DNA from: Chaenocephalus aceratus
Lineage: Eukaryota > Chordata > Actinopteri > Perciformes > Channichthyidae
DNA: 64,000 nucleotides
Direction: 5' to 3'
Assembly (NCBI GenBank): GCA_023974075.1
Contig: CM043791.1
Location: forward strand, 5,969,829 to 6,033,828
Numbering within the stretch: position 1 is the first letter of the stretch; each line of letters opens with the position of its first letter. Below are positions 1 to 10,965 of this stretch, piece after piece. The notes under the pieces were generated by a model, which worked only from the letters and a program-made list of their open reading frames with translations, did not search any database and was not told the DNA's origin. The translations under genes and the position numbers were made by a program.

Positions 1-740
1 GACCTTAAATGTGCAATAAATGCTTAAATCTGAATTTAGATTTTTCTTCTATGCTTTATTTTCCTCTTCATTGACTAATTTGAGAACATGGATGATTGGA
101 CGGGGCTTAATGATTTTAAGCAGTTCTTAAAGAAAACGCAATTGCTCTATGGGCTAGTCCCGGGCATTTTGGCTTCATTCAAGATTGGGCAACATTCATA
201 GGAATGAACGGGTCTCCAGAGAGTGCCTTCAATAGCTGAAGTTATTGCCCCTCTCCGTTCAATCGACTGAGCCGAGTGTTTTTTTTTGTCCAAGTGGATG
301 AGAAAGTAGATCTACGAGACGGTTTGGCTTCATCAACCAATGAGCAACTTTTTGTGGGAATAAATAGGTGCACTTTATCCACTTCTCTTTATACATCCAT
401 CTAGCCACATGTATGGTACAGGGAAAGTTTGTCAATGTTCTGGAACTTTCGTTGTCATGGCGCTGTGTCTGACTGGCCTTCCAAAGACATGAGGCGAGAT
501 GTTATGAATAGTAAGGGGCTCACACGTTCAGCGTGTCTCTTCTATTGTCACACAGGAAGAGATGTGAACTCAGTGGAGAGTTTGCACATCCCTGCGTTCT
601 TTCTCAACTCTGTCCCGGCTTCCTCACGGAATCTGGAGACAATCGCTGTCTTTTCTGTCCCCCGGGTTGGTGTCTATTCACTTAGAATACATTTTTGGTA
701 ACTACAAACCCACACAGCAAGCTTTCTTGTGTTTGTATTC
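1..740. other. Unassigned AT-rich sequence, no gene seen
   Basis: No coding signal, RNA gene or recognisable element. The short open frames here are of random length for AT-rich DNA and carry no motif I recognise. Confidence 0.5.
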
Positions 741-748
741 AGAGTGTG

Positions 749-799
749 TGAGAGAAAGAAAGAAAGAAAGAGAGAGAGAGCGAGAGAGCGAGGAGGAGG
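749..799 (+). repeat. GAAA/GA microsatellite
   Basis: A purine-only simple repeat that moves from AGAAAGAAAG units into GAGAGA and then GAGCGAGGA. It explains the Arg/Glu-rich open frames across it, which are not genes. Confidence 0.9.
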
Positions 800-984
800 C
801 AGGCGGCCTGTCGATTCTCCATGCTGTCCTCCACTCTCTAAGCTGTTTGAGATGTTATTGCAGCAGAACTCACAAAGTAGGGTTCTGCTTTTTCATTATT
901 ATGTTGGGAAAAGATTATGAAATGTGATCGCTTCATAAATATGTTGACATAAGATACATTCACAGTTGAAATAGAGGTGGACAT

Positions 985-1316
985 TGTGACGGCCCCGAGG
1001 CCTTAGACTCAGGTCCTGGTTAGCCACTCCCCAAATCAGGAGGGATTGCTGACACCTGATTTGGGCTGACTGCTCAGCTACAAGTATGGGTGCCTGAGCA
1101 GTCAGTCTCTCTCTCCTCTTGGGTAGCTTGGCTCTACTGTACCTTGGGTTGTTTGTGCTGTCTTTATATACTGATGCATGTTCACACACCCACACACTAC
1201 ACATTACTGATGAACTGACTTCATAGTTAATTTACTTTCTTTAAATAAATGCACTTCAATTGGATGAATCATGTGTGGTCTCCTTCCTTTGTCCGTCCTT
1301 GAGACAGGGCGTGACA
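985..1316 (+). mobile_element. Solo LTR (332 bp) with 4-bp target duplication
   Basis: Seen: the segment starts TGTGACGG and ends GCGTGACA, so it has the TG...CA ends of an LTR. It is flanked by ACAT on both sides (981-984 and 1317-1320). A TATA-like TTATATA lies at 1164-1170 and an AATAAA signal at 1244-1249, in the right order and spacing for a plus-strand LTR promoter and polyadenylation site. No internal gag or pol lies on either side, so it fits an LTR left by recombination between two LTRs. It is unrelated in sequence to the 29.7 kb LTR element. Class (Gypsy, BEL or ERV) cannot be told from this alone. Confidence 0.7.
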
Positions 1317-1320
1317 ACAT

Positions 1321-2275
1321 AAAGTGCACATTCAGCATATCACAAGTTCAGCCTTTGCTCCAGACGGACCACAATTTCATAATGTTTGAGTCTCTGAATG
1401 AATCACACACACCCCAAGAAGCACTAAACCGGTACCCGAACACGTGCTGTGTGCCATCTTGTAATCCGTCATATATCGACACTGTGTCCACACCTGAACA
1501 GCAGCTCCTTTCTAATCCTGGGCTTCATAGGTCACAGTTGTGTGACCGGGGACAGAAAAGCAGCTGGACCTCTGGTGGTCACCCCGACCGGACAAAAGTA
1601 CTTTTAATATTAGCTGTTGCTTTGCTGTCGAGCCTTTACAGTGTGGGCCACGTCAGAGGCCAAGAAAGACATCTCGTATTCGCCGGAGCATTCTTCTCAC
1701 ACACATGCGAATGAAACAACAGTGTGTGGAGGTCTGAGAGCTATTTCAACTCTCGTCCTGCTCAGCGAGGTGAGACCGTCTGCTGCTCCTGGATTCACTT
1801 TCCTTTCATTCTACGTGCTCTGAATCTAACCTCAAATGTCATATTTAATACCTTTCGGTGCCTTTTATGTAACGGATCAGAGTTTGAGAAGATGATGCCG
1901 GAGATAGAGGAAGGTGCATTGTGTAGTAATGCAGATGTGTGGGATTTTACTAAATCTGCGTTAGTGCAAGGGAAGTTGAGTTTAAAGTTGTGGGAGTAGA
2001 CCCTCCCCACTTCCGCTGGGGACGGACTAGCAGGACGGAGTAGGAGGTGACGAGAGGCTTTGGCCGATGTCCCTGGAAGCAGTGACAAAGACCACACACT
2101 TCTCACTGAATGTTTGGTGCATTTGCTCTTAACTATTTCCAAAAGAGACTTTTGGATGAAATGAGAAAGAAAAGTAATTCACCTTATTTTTGTTAATTCT
2201 ATTCAAAAGCCAAGACTACACTGGAAGAAATGCTGCTCCAAAATCAAGTAAAAATAAATAATACAAATAAATATT
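1321..2275. other. Unassigned sequence between solo LTR and LINE tail
   Basis: The longest open frame crossing here (1271-1714, 147 codons) begins inside the solo LTR and has no recognisable domain. I see no element ends. Confidence 0.4.
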
Positions 2276-2327
2276 ATAAATGTCCCTGTTGCTGGACACA
2301 TAAAGGAATTCTGATTCTGATTCTGAA
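2276..2327 (+). mobile_element. LINE/SINE 3' tail fragment
   Basis: The segment has the shape of a non-LTR 3' end: a GTCCCTGTTGCTGGACA stem, then TAAAGGAATTC, then three tandem TTCTGA units. Similar tails occur at 4625-4695 (minus) and 61480-61540. No coding part remains. Confidence 0.55.
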
Positions 2328-2399
2328 CTGTGTTGGCATATCTGCTTTTCCAATGTAACCGTGAGGAGAGAAAGACGTAACACTGAGACAAATTAGTCA

Positions 2400-3009
2400 A
2401 TAAAACGCTGAAGTGCTTCTCGTCGAGAGCTGCCGGCTGCCGCTCGTGCTCTCTGACCCGAGAGCTAATGGGACATTCTCACAGTGGCAATATAGAGAAA
2501 ACACACGCACACACACAAACAATAGGTCATGTTATAATATCGAAAGGAAGCTGCATATGGCTGATACGTAATGCCACCATGAAATGTATCGTTTTCTGAG
2601 CAAGAATGACGACAAACAACATCAGTCCATCATCATTGAACACTGATATTTCAGATGAAAAGCAGCTGAGAAACGTTCCTGTTAAATATCATCATTGAAC
2701 AACATGCTGGTATTGATCATGAACCACAATGACTGTCTTCCTTTACTTCTTAGAGGATGATATCGATAATCTTGTAATCTGTTTTTGCACACTTTCACAG
2801 TGTGTATTATTCAATGGTTCTCTCATGTTGTTGCACCTGAGCCGTGTGACACTGATGGGGTCAGAGTTCACTTCCCAGAGGGAGCCGCCAACACAAACTA
2901 GACAACATCTAAATCAGACCTGTGGCCCCTCTGGGGTTCCAATAGTTATTCCAAACCACAGAAGAAATGGTTTGTGTAAAACAAACAAAACAAACAACAA
3001 TATGATTAT
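2400..3009. other. Unassigned sequence
   Basis: Contains a short interrupted CA stretch near 2500-2520. No convincing gene or element boundary. Confidence 0.4.
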
Positions 3010-3147
3010 CAGGGTTGGAAGGGTTTCTTCAAAAATCTATTCCGTTACAATTACCTGTAAAAAAAAACATATCATCAGTAATTGAATCTAAGTGTCAAAA
3101 TGATGTAGTAATGTAACCTGATTCCGTTACTTTTGGATTACCTCAAT
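3010..3147 (+). mobile_element. Terminal fragment of a hAT-like element
   Basis: Starts CAGGGTTGGAAGGGT and continues with the TCCGTTAC / GTAATGTAACCTGATTCCGTTAC wording typical of a common vertebrate hAT-type MITE. The opposite terminus, AATCCCAACCCT, is seen only at 13195-13284. That is over 10 kb away, so the two are treated as separate fragments. No target duplication found. Confidence 0.45.
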
Positions 3148-3935
3148 ATCAAATGCCATGCAGATACATACAGAGGAAAGGATGATCAAGATGTTTGTAT
3201 TATGTAAGACAACAGAACATTGTGACGTTAGAAAAGAAGGAACCGAGATATTTAGGATCAAAATGATTGTATTTATAGATAAAAGCTGCGTTTCATGAAG
3301 TATATTCCGGCAGCAGCCTTTACACCAACACTGAAACACATGAGCACAGACTGCAGATTAAAAAAGCAGAAAGAAAATCTGAGCTGACAGGAAATGCTCC
3401 GTTTTAGTTTAATACACACAGTTAAGCTCACACACACTATTTTATGAACATATAGATTCACCTGCTGAATTAAAAACAGAACACATGAAGCAAAGAAAGT
3501 GAAACCATAAAGCAGATGCAGGCAGTAGAAGATTAGATTCACACTTAAAGTATTATCCTACAGAACACACAGCTCTACGAGAAGAGACAACATCTGATCC
3601 TTTACAACAGACACTATGCTCTCTTTAGGTTTTACCAACACTGTCATCCTGCTATAATCTCTAACTTTTAGAAATGTAACAGCAACCTGTCTCTTCCAGG
3701 ATGTTTTGATGTCACTGTAAGGGAACACAGTGACATCAAAAGGTCCTGTTCACGTTTAGACATATGCACACCGTGTTCTTTCAATCATGTGGACCGTGCG
3801 TGAAGATGAGCCTCGTAATGTTAGTGAGAGGCAGAGAGGAGGAACTCTCCTAGTGACCATACAGGAAGTAACCACGAACACATGGCATAGTTACCATCAC
3901 TCTGTCCTATCTGATATTCCTTAGACTCCGTAATG
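3148..3935. other. Unassigned sequence with one hairpin
   Basis: No gene. The only structure is a perfect 15-bp stem at 3704-3741, listed separately. Confidence 0.4.
3704..3741. repeat. Perfect 15-bp inverted repeat, 8-nt loop
   Basis: TTTTGATGTCACTGT at 3704-3718 pairs exactly with ACAGTGACATCAAAA at 3727-3741. It may be the end of a small foldback element or a chance hairpin. No flanking T-run suggests a Pol III terminator. Confidence 0.7.
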
Positions 3936-4342
3936 CAGGGGTGTCAAACTCAATTTCATCGCGGGCCACATCAGCATTATGGTTGCACTCAAAGGGCCGG
4001 TTGTAACTATATAAATATACATATAATATATATAAAATAATGTGTTATATTATATTATTGCCTTTGAATTGGATTATTATCGGATAGGATAATAACTTAG
4101 TAATTAACTACCAACTACGTCTGAAAGCAGAAGTCTAGGGCAAACAATAGCAAGTCTCTTCAGTGCGCATGTCACAAAACGAGATGCATTGTGGGACATG
4201 TAGTTTATGGGCAACCTGATTCTGTAAAGCGGCATGTAACCGTATATTAAAGGGATTATATTCTTTGCAAGCTCTTGCGGGGCCACAGAAAATGAAGTCG
4301 CGGGCCGGATGTGGCCCCCGGGCCTTGAGTTTGACACCCCTG
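3936..4342. mobile_element. hAT-type MITE, 407 bp
   Basis: Terminal inverted repeats CAGGGGTGTCAAACTC at the left and its complement at the right, with GGGCCGG-type subterminal blocks at both ends. The 8-bp flanks CCGTAATG (3928-3935) and CCTTAATG (4343-4350) differ at one base, as expected of an aged hAT target duplication. No transposase; mobilised in trans when active. Confidence 0.85.
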
Positions 4343-4624
4343 CCTTAATGCATCTTTTTCACTAAATTAGATTTTCAGTGGTGACAAATGGGAAACACAC
4401 GATACAAACAGTGATCTATTCTTCATCTCTTCAGACTTCTGTCCATCTATGGAACACGGTTGGAGAGGTAGGGGGAGTCTTTTATGATTTCTTACGAAAG
4501 ACAAATGTTTGTTTAAGAACAGCTTCAATTGAATTCCTAACAAAAGAGACACATTATTTGTTGCCTAGCAATAAAGTTGATCACAAACTTCAACAATAAT
4601 TGATCAACACTGTGCTTCCTCAAA

Positions 4625-4695
4625 AGGTTGCATCAGAATAAGAATTCCTTTATTCATCCTACAAAGGGAATCAGAATCACACGTGCACACATATG
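4625..4695 (-). mobile_element. LINE 3' tail fragment, minus strand
   Basis: Read on the minus strand it gives CCCTTTGTAGGATGAATAAAGGAATTC followed by TTATTCTGA, the same tail type as 2276-2327. Only the last tens of bases survive. Confidence 0.5.
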
Positions 4696-4699
4696 GGCC

Positions 4700-6555
4700 T
4701 CCGGCAATTGGACCGCTTACACAAATCCGTACAAGTCCTAACAAGTCTTAACAATTCCTATCACTTCACGACCAAGTCCTAACAGGTCCTAACTGACCAA
4801 TGACGAGTCACGTGGCCTTGGGGAAAGAACATGAGCTCATACTCCATCTTTGACAGCGTGTACAAGAAGAAGAATTTCTGGCCAATGTGGTTTCCGCCCA
4901 GAAGATAAGTCCTAATTGATTGGTGAACCTGTGACAGCATAAATACGCTCGTAAGCAGCCTACTTAATAAGAAGTGTGGTCCATTACAAGTGTACAGGTC
5001 TTAAAGAGCACACACACATCCATGCATACTACCCAAAGAAGGAGTATCTAATCAATGGGGACACACCACACCTGTCGTATTAGTGGTGATCCAGGCCAGT
5101 TCCAATGTGCAGGAGTGTACCTCTGAGGAGTATTCATTATTCTTAAGTACGCTCATGTTATAGCAGACACTCAGGCCATCCAGCACTAATGACACGCTCT
5201 ATGGTTACTGGGGCTTGTGGGAGTGCTGGCACGAATGGGAGGGAGGATGAAAGGGGGCGGAGTCAGTGAGCCCTGATGGGGAGTTGTCGAAGATAGATGA
5301 CTTCATTTTGCCTGCTTTCCCTTCTGTTCTCCCCCTCGCTGTCTCTGCTCTCTGATGCTGAGGCTGACAGAGACATGGGACTCTGTGTGGAAAGTGTTCT
5401 TTGAAGGCAGCTTGTTAGCTCACTGCCTTCCAGGTGGTCACCTTTAAAACAGGGTTCGCCTGGTGATGTGTTTGAAAGCGAGTGACAGCAAAAGAAAAAC
5501 AAAAGAGTCACATCCAATCCAAGAGCCGGCTGCAATCTTCAGCAGGAGCTTCTTTTGAAACATCTATAGTGGGAATATCTGAGTTCCCAGACAGACATTT
5601 GAACTGGAACGCCCCCTGTGTTCGTACTTCCTACTTGGAACCTTGGAGATACCTCGTCATACACGAGATCATCATTCAAAATGGTGTCTCCGAATAGCTC
5701 TTCTGTATCATGAAATCAACTGTACACATGGTGCTGCTCCTCAACGTACACGGTTAGCATGGGGCAGAACCTTTGCATATGAGCATGTTAAGCGAGGGAC
5801 AACAACAAAGAAGGTGGGAGTCCATGTCTGACAACAACATCAAGTGAACAAAGCGAAACAGAAGAGAAGTCAAACTCAAAGGCTGAGTTGTTTACATGCG
5901 AGGAAAGGAAGAGGAGTTGGGAGGCTGAAGAGAGTAGAATCTACTCGGCTGTCACGCCTTCTCTTTCACCTCCAGCGAGCATCCTGAGCTGGCCTACTTC
6001 TGCACAGCTGCATGTAAAGTCAAGTGTGAAGAGTGGACTCTCTTACCTTGCTCTGGGCTCAGGCTTCGGATGTTGCCAGAGCTGTCCATTGGTGTATTCC
6101 CAAAAGACACGGAGCTCCATGTGCTGCTAAAACCGGGACGGAGGAACTGGCTTCTCACGAACCACCTGGAGGGCTGCTCCTCTGCTGCCTCGCCCTGTGG
6201 CTGTCCTCATCCAAGGTGTGACAGGAAACGCTTTTGGGGGAACTTGCCTATATCCTATTTATTTATTTTTAAATCCACCTTTCCTAGAGATTCTTCCTCT
6301 CTCCTGCTCTCTGTCTTCATGAAAGCCCATCCTCTCTGGATCTAGTGTGACGGGAATCTGCAAAGACAATAGTGTGGGCTGACACACTTCTTCTTCTTCT
6401 GCCTCTACTGTACAGGAGGGAGGGAGTGTGGGGGGGGGGGAGTTGCCCAGAGTGCTTTGGGAGCACGCTCAGTGCAGTTAACCACTCACGGCTCTCGGAT
6501 GAGAGCTGGGGGAGCACTGGTTTCAAAGCCGATGATCACCTGGGAGAACGAGCGC
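4700..6555. other. Unassigned region, no supported gene
   Basis: Several open frames of 60-90 codons occur on both strands (for example 5263-5535 minus and 5888-6130 plus). None shows a domain, signal peptide or repeat I can name, and they overlap one another. Exons of a host gene cannot be excluded by eye. No transposon ends were seen. Confidence 0.35.
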
Positions 6556-6560
6556 TTTTA

Positions 6561-6640
6561 GACGGAGGAGGAAGGGAGGGAGAGAAGAAGAGAGAGATAA
6601 AAGGGTAGGAGGGAGAATGGGAGGAGGAAGCAGAGGGAGG
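6561..6640 (+). repeat. Purine-rich low-complexity tract
   Basis: Almost only A and G (GAGGAAGGGAGGG, GAAGAGAGAG and similar) over about 80 bases. It can adopt unusual DNA structure and explains the Glu/Arg/Lys-rich frames here. Confidence 0.8.
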
Positions 6641-6917
6641 AATTGACTAAAATGCATGTGCTGAGATAAAGGGGGGGTGCGAGAGGAGGCAAGGTGGCTG
6701 TGGAAAGTAGAAAAGAGCAGCAGCATGAGGTGCGCATGTTTTATTCAGCGCTCAGCCTCTGAAGGAGAGGACCAGCCAGGCATGGAGGGGGAGTCCCATC
6801 CGTCGGCAAGAGAGGGGGAGACACACGGGGGAGCAGAACAGGAACAAGAGGAGACCACTTTTATGATTTGCATTGGAGGCCAGCGGGAGAGGAGGCAGCC
6901 TCCAACTTACGATGGAA

Positions 6918-6920
<3 letters not shown>

Positions 6921-6967
<47 letters not shown>
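6921..6967 (+). repeat. (GT)n microsatellite
   Basis: Uninterrupted GT dinucleotides for 47 bases, directly abutting the CAACACG terminus of the next element. Confidence 0.97.
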
Positions 6968-6968
<1 letters not shown>

Positions 6969-9900
6969 AACACGTTCTCACTCCCATCCCGTCACATATT
7001 GACGGACGGTCAGGGCCCCTCCCCGTCGCTATATTACGTACAGGGTACCCCTTGCCCGTCAGGCTTCTACGGGCAGGGCGTCCCTTAGACCTTCATAGAC
7101 CACGTGATCAACAACGATGGCCGACCTTCGTGTTATTCTCGGTGGAAAATGCCTATTTTATGGTTCATTTGGCCATTAAAATGCGTTTTGATGTCATTTT
7201 ATGCGAGTAATGAGTTTTTATTTCTGATTATTTGTGCAGTACATGTACATGATGTTTAGTTTGCTAGTTATGACGAAGATTACTTTATGAATGCTAATGT
7301 TTTTTTGGTGGAAATGTGTTTTTTCACAGCAAAGTCACCCTCTGTACTTGGACTTATTGGGAGAATCTAATGGCAAGAACGTCCCAAATATTCATTTAGG
7401 TCTTTATTGTAGACCTTTAGTGTTGCCGTCTGTGAGGAAAATACATGGGGCTCAGAGCCTCGTATTTTTTTTTTTTTTTAAATATTCTTTTCCTTCTAAT
7501 TTGTTATTCTTTTCAAAATAACACACTTTTATTTGCTCACTAATAACACACAATTATCCTTGCTTTTATTTATTGGTTTAATTCCATAATCTCGGTCTTT
7601 TTTGGCGTTCGTCAGGAACTGAATTTCAAAATAAAAATAACCGGAAACAGACGTAGGCATTTCGAGCGATTACCCAAGATCCTCAGCTACGCTGATTGGA
7701 TGTTTTAGCCGCAATGCATGCTGGGATTTGGTGTTTATATTATATGAAATCCGGAAAACATTTTAAAAGAATAAAATAATACTTAATTTCGAGTGCTCTT
7801 GCTTTTCTCTTTGAAAGTCATCACATAACGGCATTGTAATACACGGTTCGGCTGCATTAAATATTACAGATCTGCCGTAGTTCTTTATTTAGAGAGCCCT
7901 GATGAGAAGACCTTTGGAAAAACTGAAGAAATGCCGCCGAAACTGAATACTTGACGTGGATCATAAATATATCAACAATTAAAAAACATCTTCAATTTCT
8001 CTTCACACAATACGTCTCCTTGCAGTATCAACACTAATTCGGCTGACTTTTACATTTGATCTAATTCACAGATAGGTTATATTTACACCATAACGGTGCA
8101 CAGCTGATAGAATTGGATTGAATTTTGAATGTAAGAATGTAAATACTGAGTCTGAACTAGTATAGCAATATGCTGTAAAATTATGTGAAAGCATGAATAA
8201 AACTACACATCTTCAGATGTTGTACATACATAAGTGTCCTACACTAATAATACAAAGTTATTATGGCTGTGTGCACCTTGTGTGCACCGCCTAGTGGTTA
8301 AAGCACGTTATTGAATTATTGTTTTTATGTGTTATATTTGATTACAAAAATATTAAGAGTACTACTTTCATAGGGGGAAAGTAGAAGGTCTGTGATAGAA
8401 ATATAGAATATAAAAAATCAAGAAGATACTATAAGTGATCTCTACAATAAAACAGTTTAGTGCAGGATGTACAAAGATATTAATAGGAGGAGGTGCAAAA
8501 CAGAAAAAACGAATTAACCTTTATTTAAACATTAAATAACAGATTCATATCTTCTTTTAAAGAAGAAAAAATCTATCTATCTATCTATCTACAGATAAAC
8601 ATTAAGCCTGACAAAGTACTTAACGTCTAATATATTGCTTTCCTGCAATGTTAACTATGTTGAAGCACTTATTTTAACTGATATTATACACATTAATTAT
8701 ACTCTTATGTATGTAGATAGTATAAGAAATGTGCAGAATATGACACACATATTGATAGATGTCTTGTAATGCACTGTTGAGGAACCTGTGACCCAAGTGT
8801 TTCATTCATTGCATAACTACACCGTAGTTGTGTATGATATGTCAATAAACCTTTGAAAATCTTGAAAGGGATGTGCAAAATAGCCATAATATACAGTCTT
8901 TAATTAACTATTAGTAGAGAATAACGAGTAATGAATATACTTTATTACTCGTTTCCATTCATGTCAATTGCAGATACATGTTTAGTCTTCTCAAGCACCA
9001 ACTATCAAATATCTCTCCTGATTGTTGGCACTTGACAATCACCTTACCTGAATTTTACTCAGGTCACGTGTAACTAAAGTCTGATTTAAGGGTTGTTTAT
9101 ATTTCACATCATTAATCAGAATCTGCAAAGTAACTCAAATAAATGCAGTGGAGTAAAAATACCAGGTTAACCTCTGAATTGTCAGTGGAGTAGAATTACA
9201 AAGTATCAATGAGCTGTCATGTGGGTATATTAATACTATATATTGATGCTGCGCATTATGGACACAAGCGATTTTCACCCATTTATTAATTATATGTTTT
9301 ACCAATGTGTTTAATACTGGCAACTTCTAATTGTGGGAAAAACGAAAACGTTCAGTAGAGACGTCCCATAGAACATTTTGTGAAACACAATAGCCAGCAT
9401 GTGTAGTTCTGGGGGGGCGTTCGATTCCAGTTTTGGATAGTCTGGCGTGTTTTCGTTCCATTTCACACAGCTGTTTGACGCTCTGCGTAACCTTGCGGGG
9501 ACTGTAGTCCTAAACGATAGCTGGGGATTATGGGTAGTGTAGTGTCTTCGGCCATCCTAAACTCAGAAATGTTGACAATCGCAATGATGCTCGAAATGTC
9601 CCTTATAGGCCTACGTCTGTTTCCGGTTATTTTTATTTTGAAATTCAGTTCCTGACGGACGCCAAAAAAGCCCGAGATTATGGAATTAAACCAATAAATA
9701 AAAGCAAGGATAATTGTGTGTTATTGGTGAGTAAATAACAGTGTGTTATTTTGAAAAGAATAACAAATTAGAAGGAAAAAATATTTAAAAATACAGATTT
9801 CAGTATCCTGAGGCTCTGAGCCCCATTTATTTTCCTCACAGACGGCAACACAAGTCCGAAATTATACGATTTAAAATAAAAGCAATAATTGTGGCTTGAT

Positions 9901-10075
9901 ATTGAGTAAGAACATGTTTTTATGAACCACACAGCTTCCGGTCTCCCACGACCCGACCGGAGAAAAAGACGTGCTGCAGGCAGTAGAAATACATTTCTTT
10001 TAAAATCGTGCTGTGCATCACAAAAAAAAGGGGCAAATCGTGTTGGTGAACACGAAATGCCGTGAGACTGGGTTG
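6968..10075 (-). mobile_element. Family A inverted-repeat DNA transposon, copy 1 (mosaic ends)
   Basis: The right end (to 10075) reads ...AACACGAAATGCCGTGAG ACTGGGTTG, the family A terminus. The left end instead reads CAACACGTTCTCACTCCC, the terminus of the related A2 form also seen at 62733. Inside, long arms share the block GTCTGTGAGGAAAATA ... ATGGGGCTCAGAGCC and the block CGTCAGGAACTGAATTTC with the copies at 18.7, 39.0 and 56.6 kb. The interior is the reverse complement of the 39.0 kb copy. No transposase-like frame is present. No target duplication: the right flank is TCAGGGG and the left flank is a GT repeat. That fits a mosaic or rearranged copy. Confidence 0.75.
8571..8590 (+). repeat. 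(ATCT)5 microsatellite inside family A copy 1
   Basis: Five ATCT units. The matching place in the 20.2 kb copy of the same family lacks the array, so it expanded after this copy inserted. Confidence 0.85.
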
Positions 10076-10306
10076 TCAGGGGAGGTGGGTTTAGTTTCCT
10101 GCACGCCTCGATGTAAGAGAGACGTAAGCGACGCCACCTCTTAGCTGCGAAGCTCTTGCCTCTAGACCGACAATTTTTTGGAGCTGGAAGTGAACCGGAT
10201 TCCGGAGCTAAGAGGCGGCGCCGCTGCGGTGTGAACAGGAAAAACCGGCACTTTTCAGGCTCCAGCTCCGAGTCGGAGCTGAAAACACGTTGGTGTGAAA
10301 GGGGCA
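10076..10306. mobile_element. Right-end fragment of a TGCCCC...GGGGCA element
   Basis: Ends ACGTTGGTGTGAAAGGGGCA at 10306, the same terminus as the complete element at 45462-46304. It also shares that element's theme of GAGCTAG/GGAGCT words and a GCGGTGTGAACA stretch. The left end is not recognisable; it appears cut where family A copy 1 ends. Confidence 0.5.
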
Positions 10307-10597
10307 TTTGTTAGTTAACCTTGAAATAAAGTTTAATCTGCGTTTGGGTCCTGCCTGCTTCACTCAACCTGACACTTCACATACAATATATTTAACCATC
10401 TTAACTAATACCCATATATATTCATCTGTTTAGTGTTTTACCTTTGTCGTTGTAATATTTGTATACAAATGGTTGTTTAAATACTCATATTTGTATTCTT
10501 ATTATCCTTGTGTGAACTCTTATTCTGTTTCTGCTATAACACCTTAAGTGGATCAATAAAGGTCCATCAGATCTTAAGGGGGCCCTATTCTGTATTC

Positions 10598-10965
10598 ATA
10601 TCAGTATGTAGTGTCTCTACTTTAAAGAGTCCTCTCCTGCTGATGTTCAGGTGTATATCAGTATGTAGTGTCTCTACTTTAAAGAGTCCTCTCCTGCTGA
10701 TGTTCAGGTGTATATCAGTATGTAGTGTCTCTACTTTAAAGAGTCCTCTCCTGCTGATGTTCAGGTGTATATCAGTATGTTAGTGTCTCTACTTTAAAGA
10801 GTCCTCTCCTGCTGATGTTCAGGTGTATATCAGTATGTAGTGTCTCTACTTTAAAGAGTCCTCTCCTGCTGATGTTCAGGTGTATATCAGTATGTAGTGT
10901 CTCTACTTTAAAGAGTCCTCTCCTGCTGATGTTCAGGTGTATATCAGTATGTAGTGTCTCTACTC
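10598..10965 (+). repeat. 57-bp minisatellite, about 6.4 units
   Basis: Units begin ATATCAGTATGTAGTG at 10598, 10655, 10712, 10769, 10827, 10884 and 10941, so the period is 57 with one 58-bp unit caused by an extra T. Units are otherwise nearly identical, pointing to recent expansion or homogenisation. As 57 is divisible by 3, one plus-strand frame stays open and looks like a 19-residue protein repeat. The 58-bp unit breaks that frame and there is no sign of a gene. Confidence 0.95.

Noticed and set aside
429..1714. Open frames of 60-147 codons taken as possible genes
   Set aside because: They overlap on both strands, show no domain or signal, and one begins inside the solo LTR.
6677..7210. 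177-codon frame with Cys-Val run
   Set aside because: It spans a GT microsatellite and a transposon end; no domain.
9768..10307. 179-codon minus frame shared in part by other family A copies (39180-39392, 56846-57307)
   Set aside because: The shared part (for example a QRVFSS or SVRKINGAQSLRILK stretch) comes from arm sequence repeated in every copy, with different frame breaks, no motif, and the arms are inverted repeats. It is not a plausible transposase.
10598..10965. CRISPR-like array
   Set aside because: Units are contiguous with no unique spacers, in a vertebrate genome.
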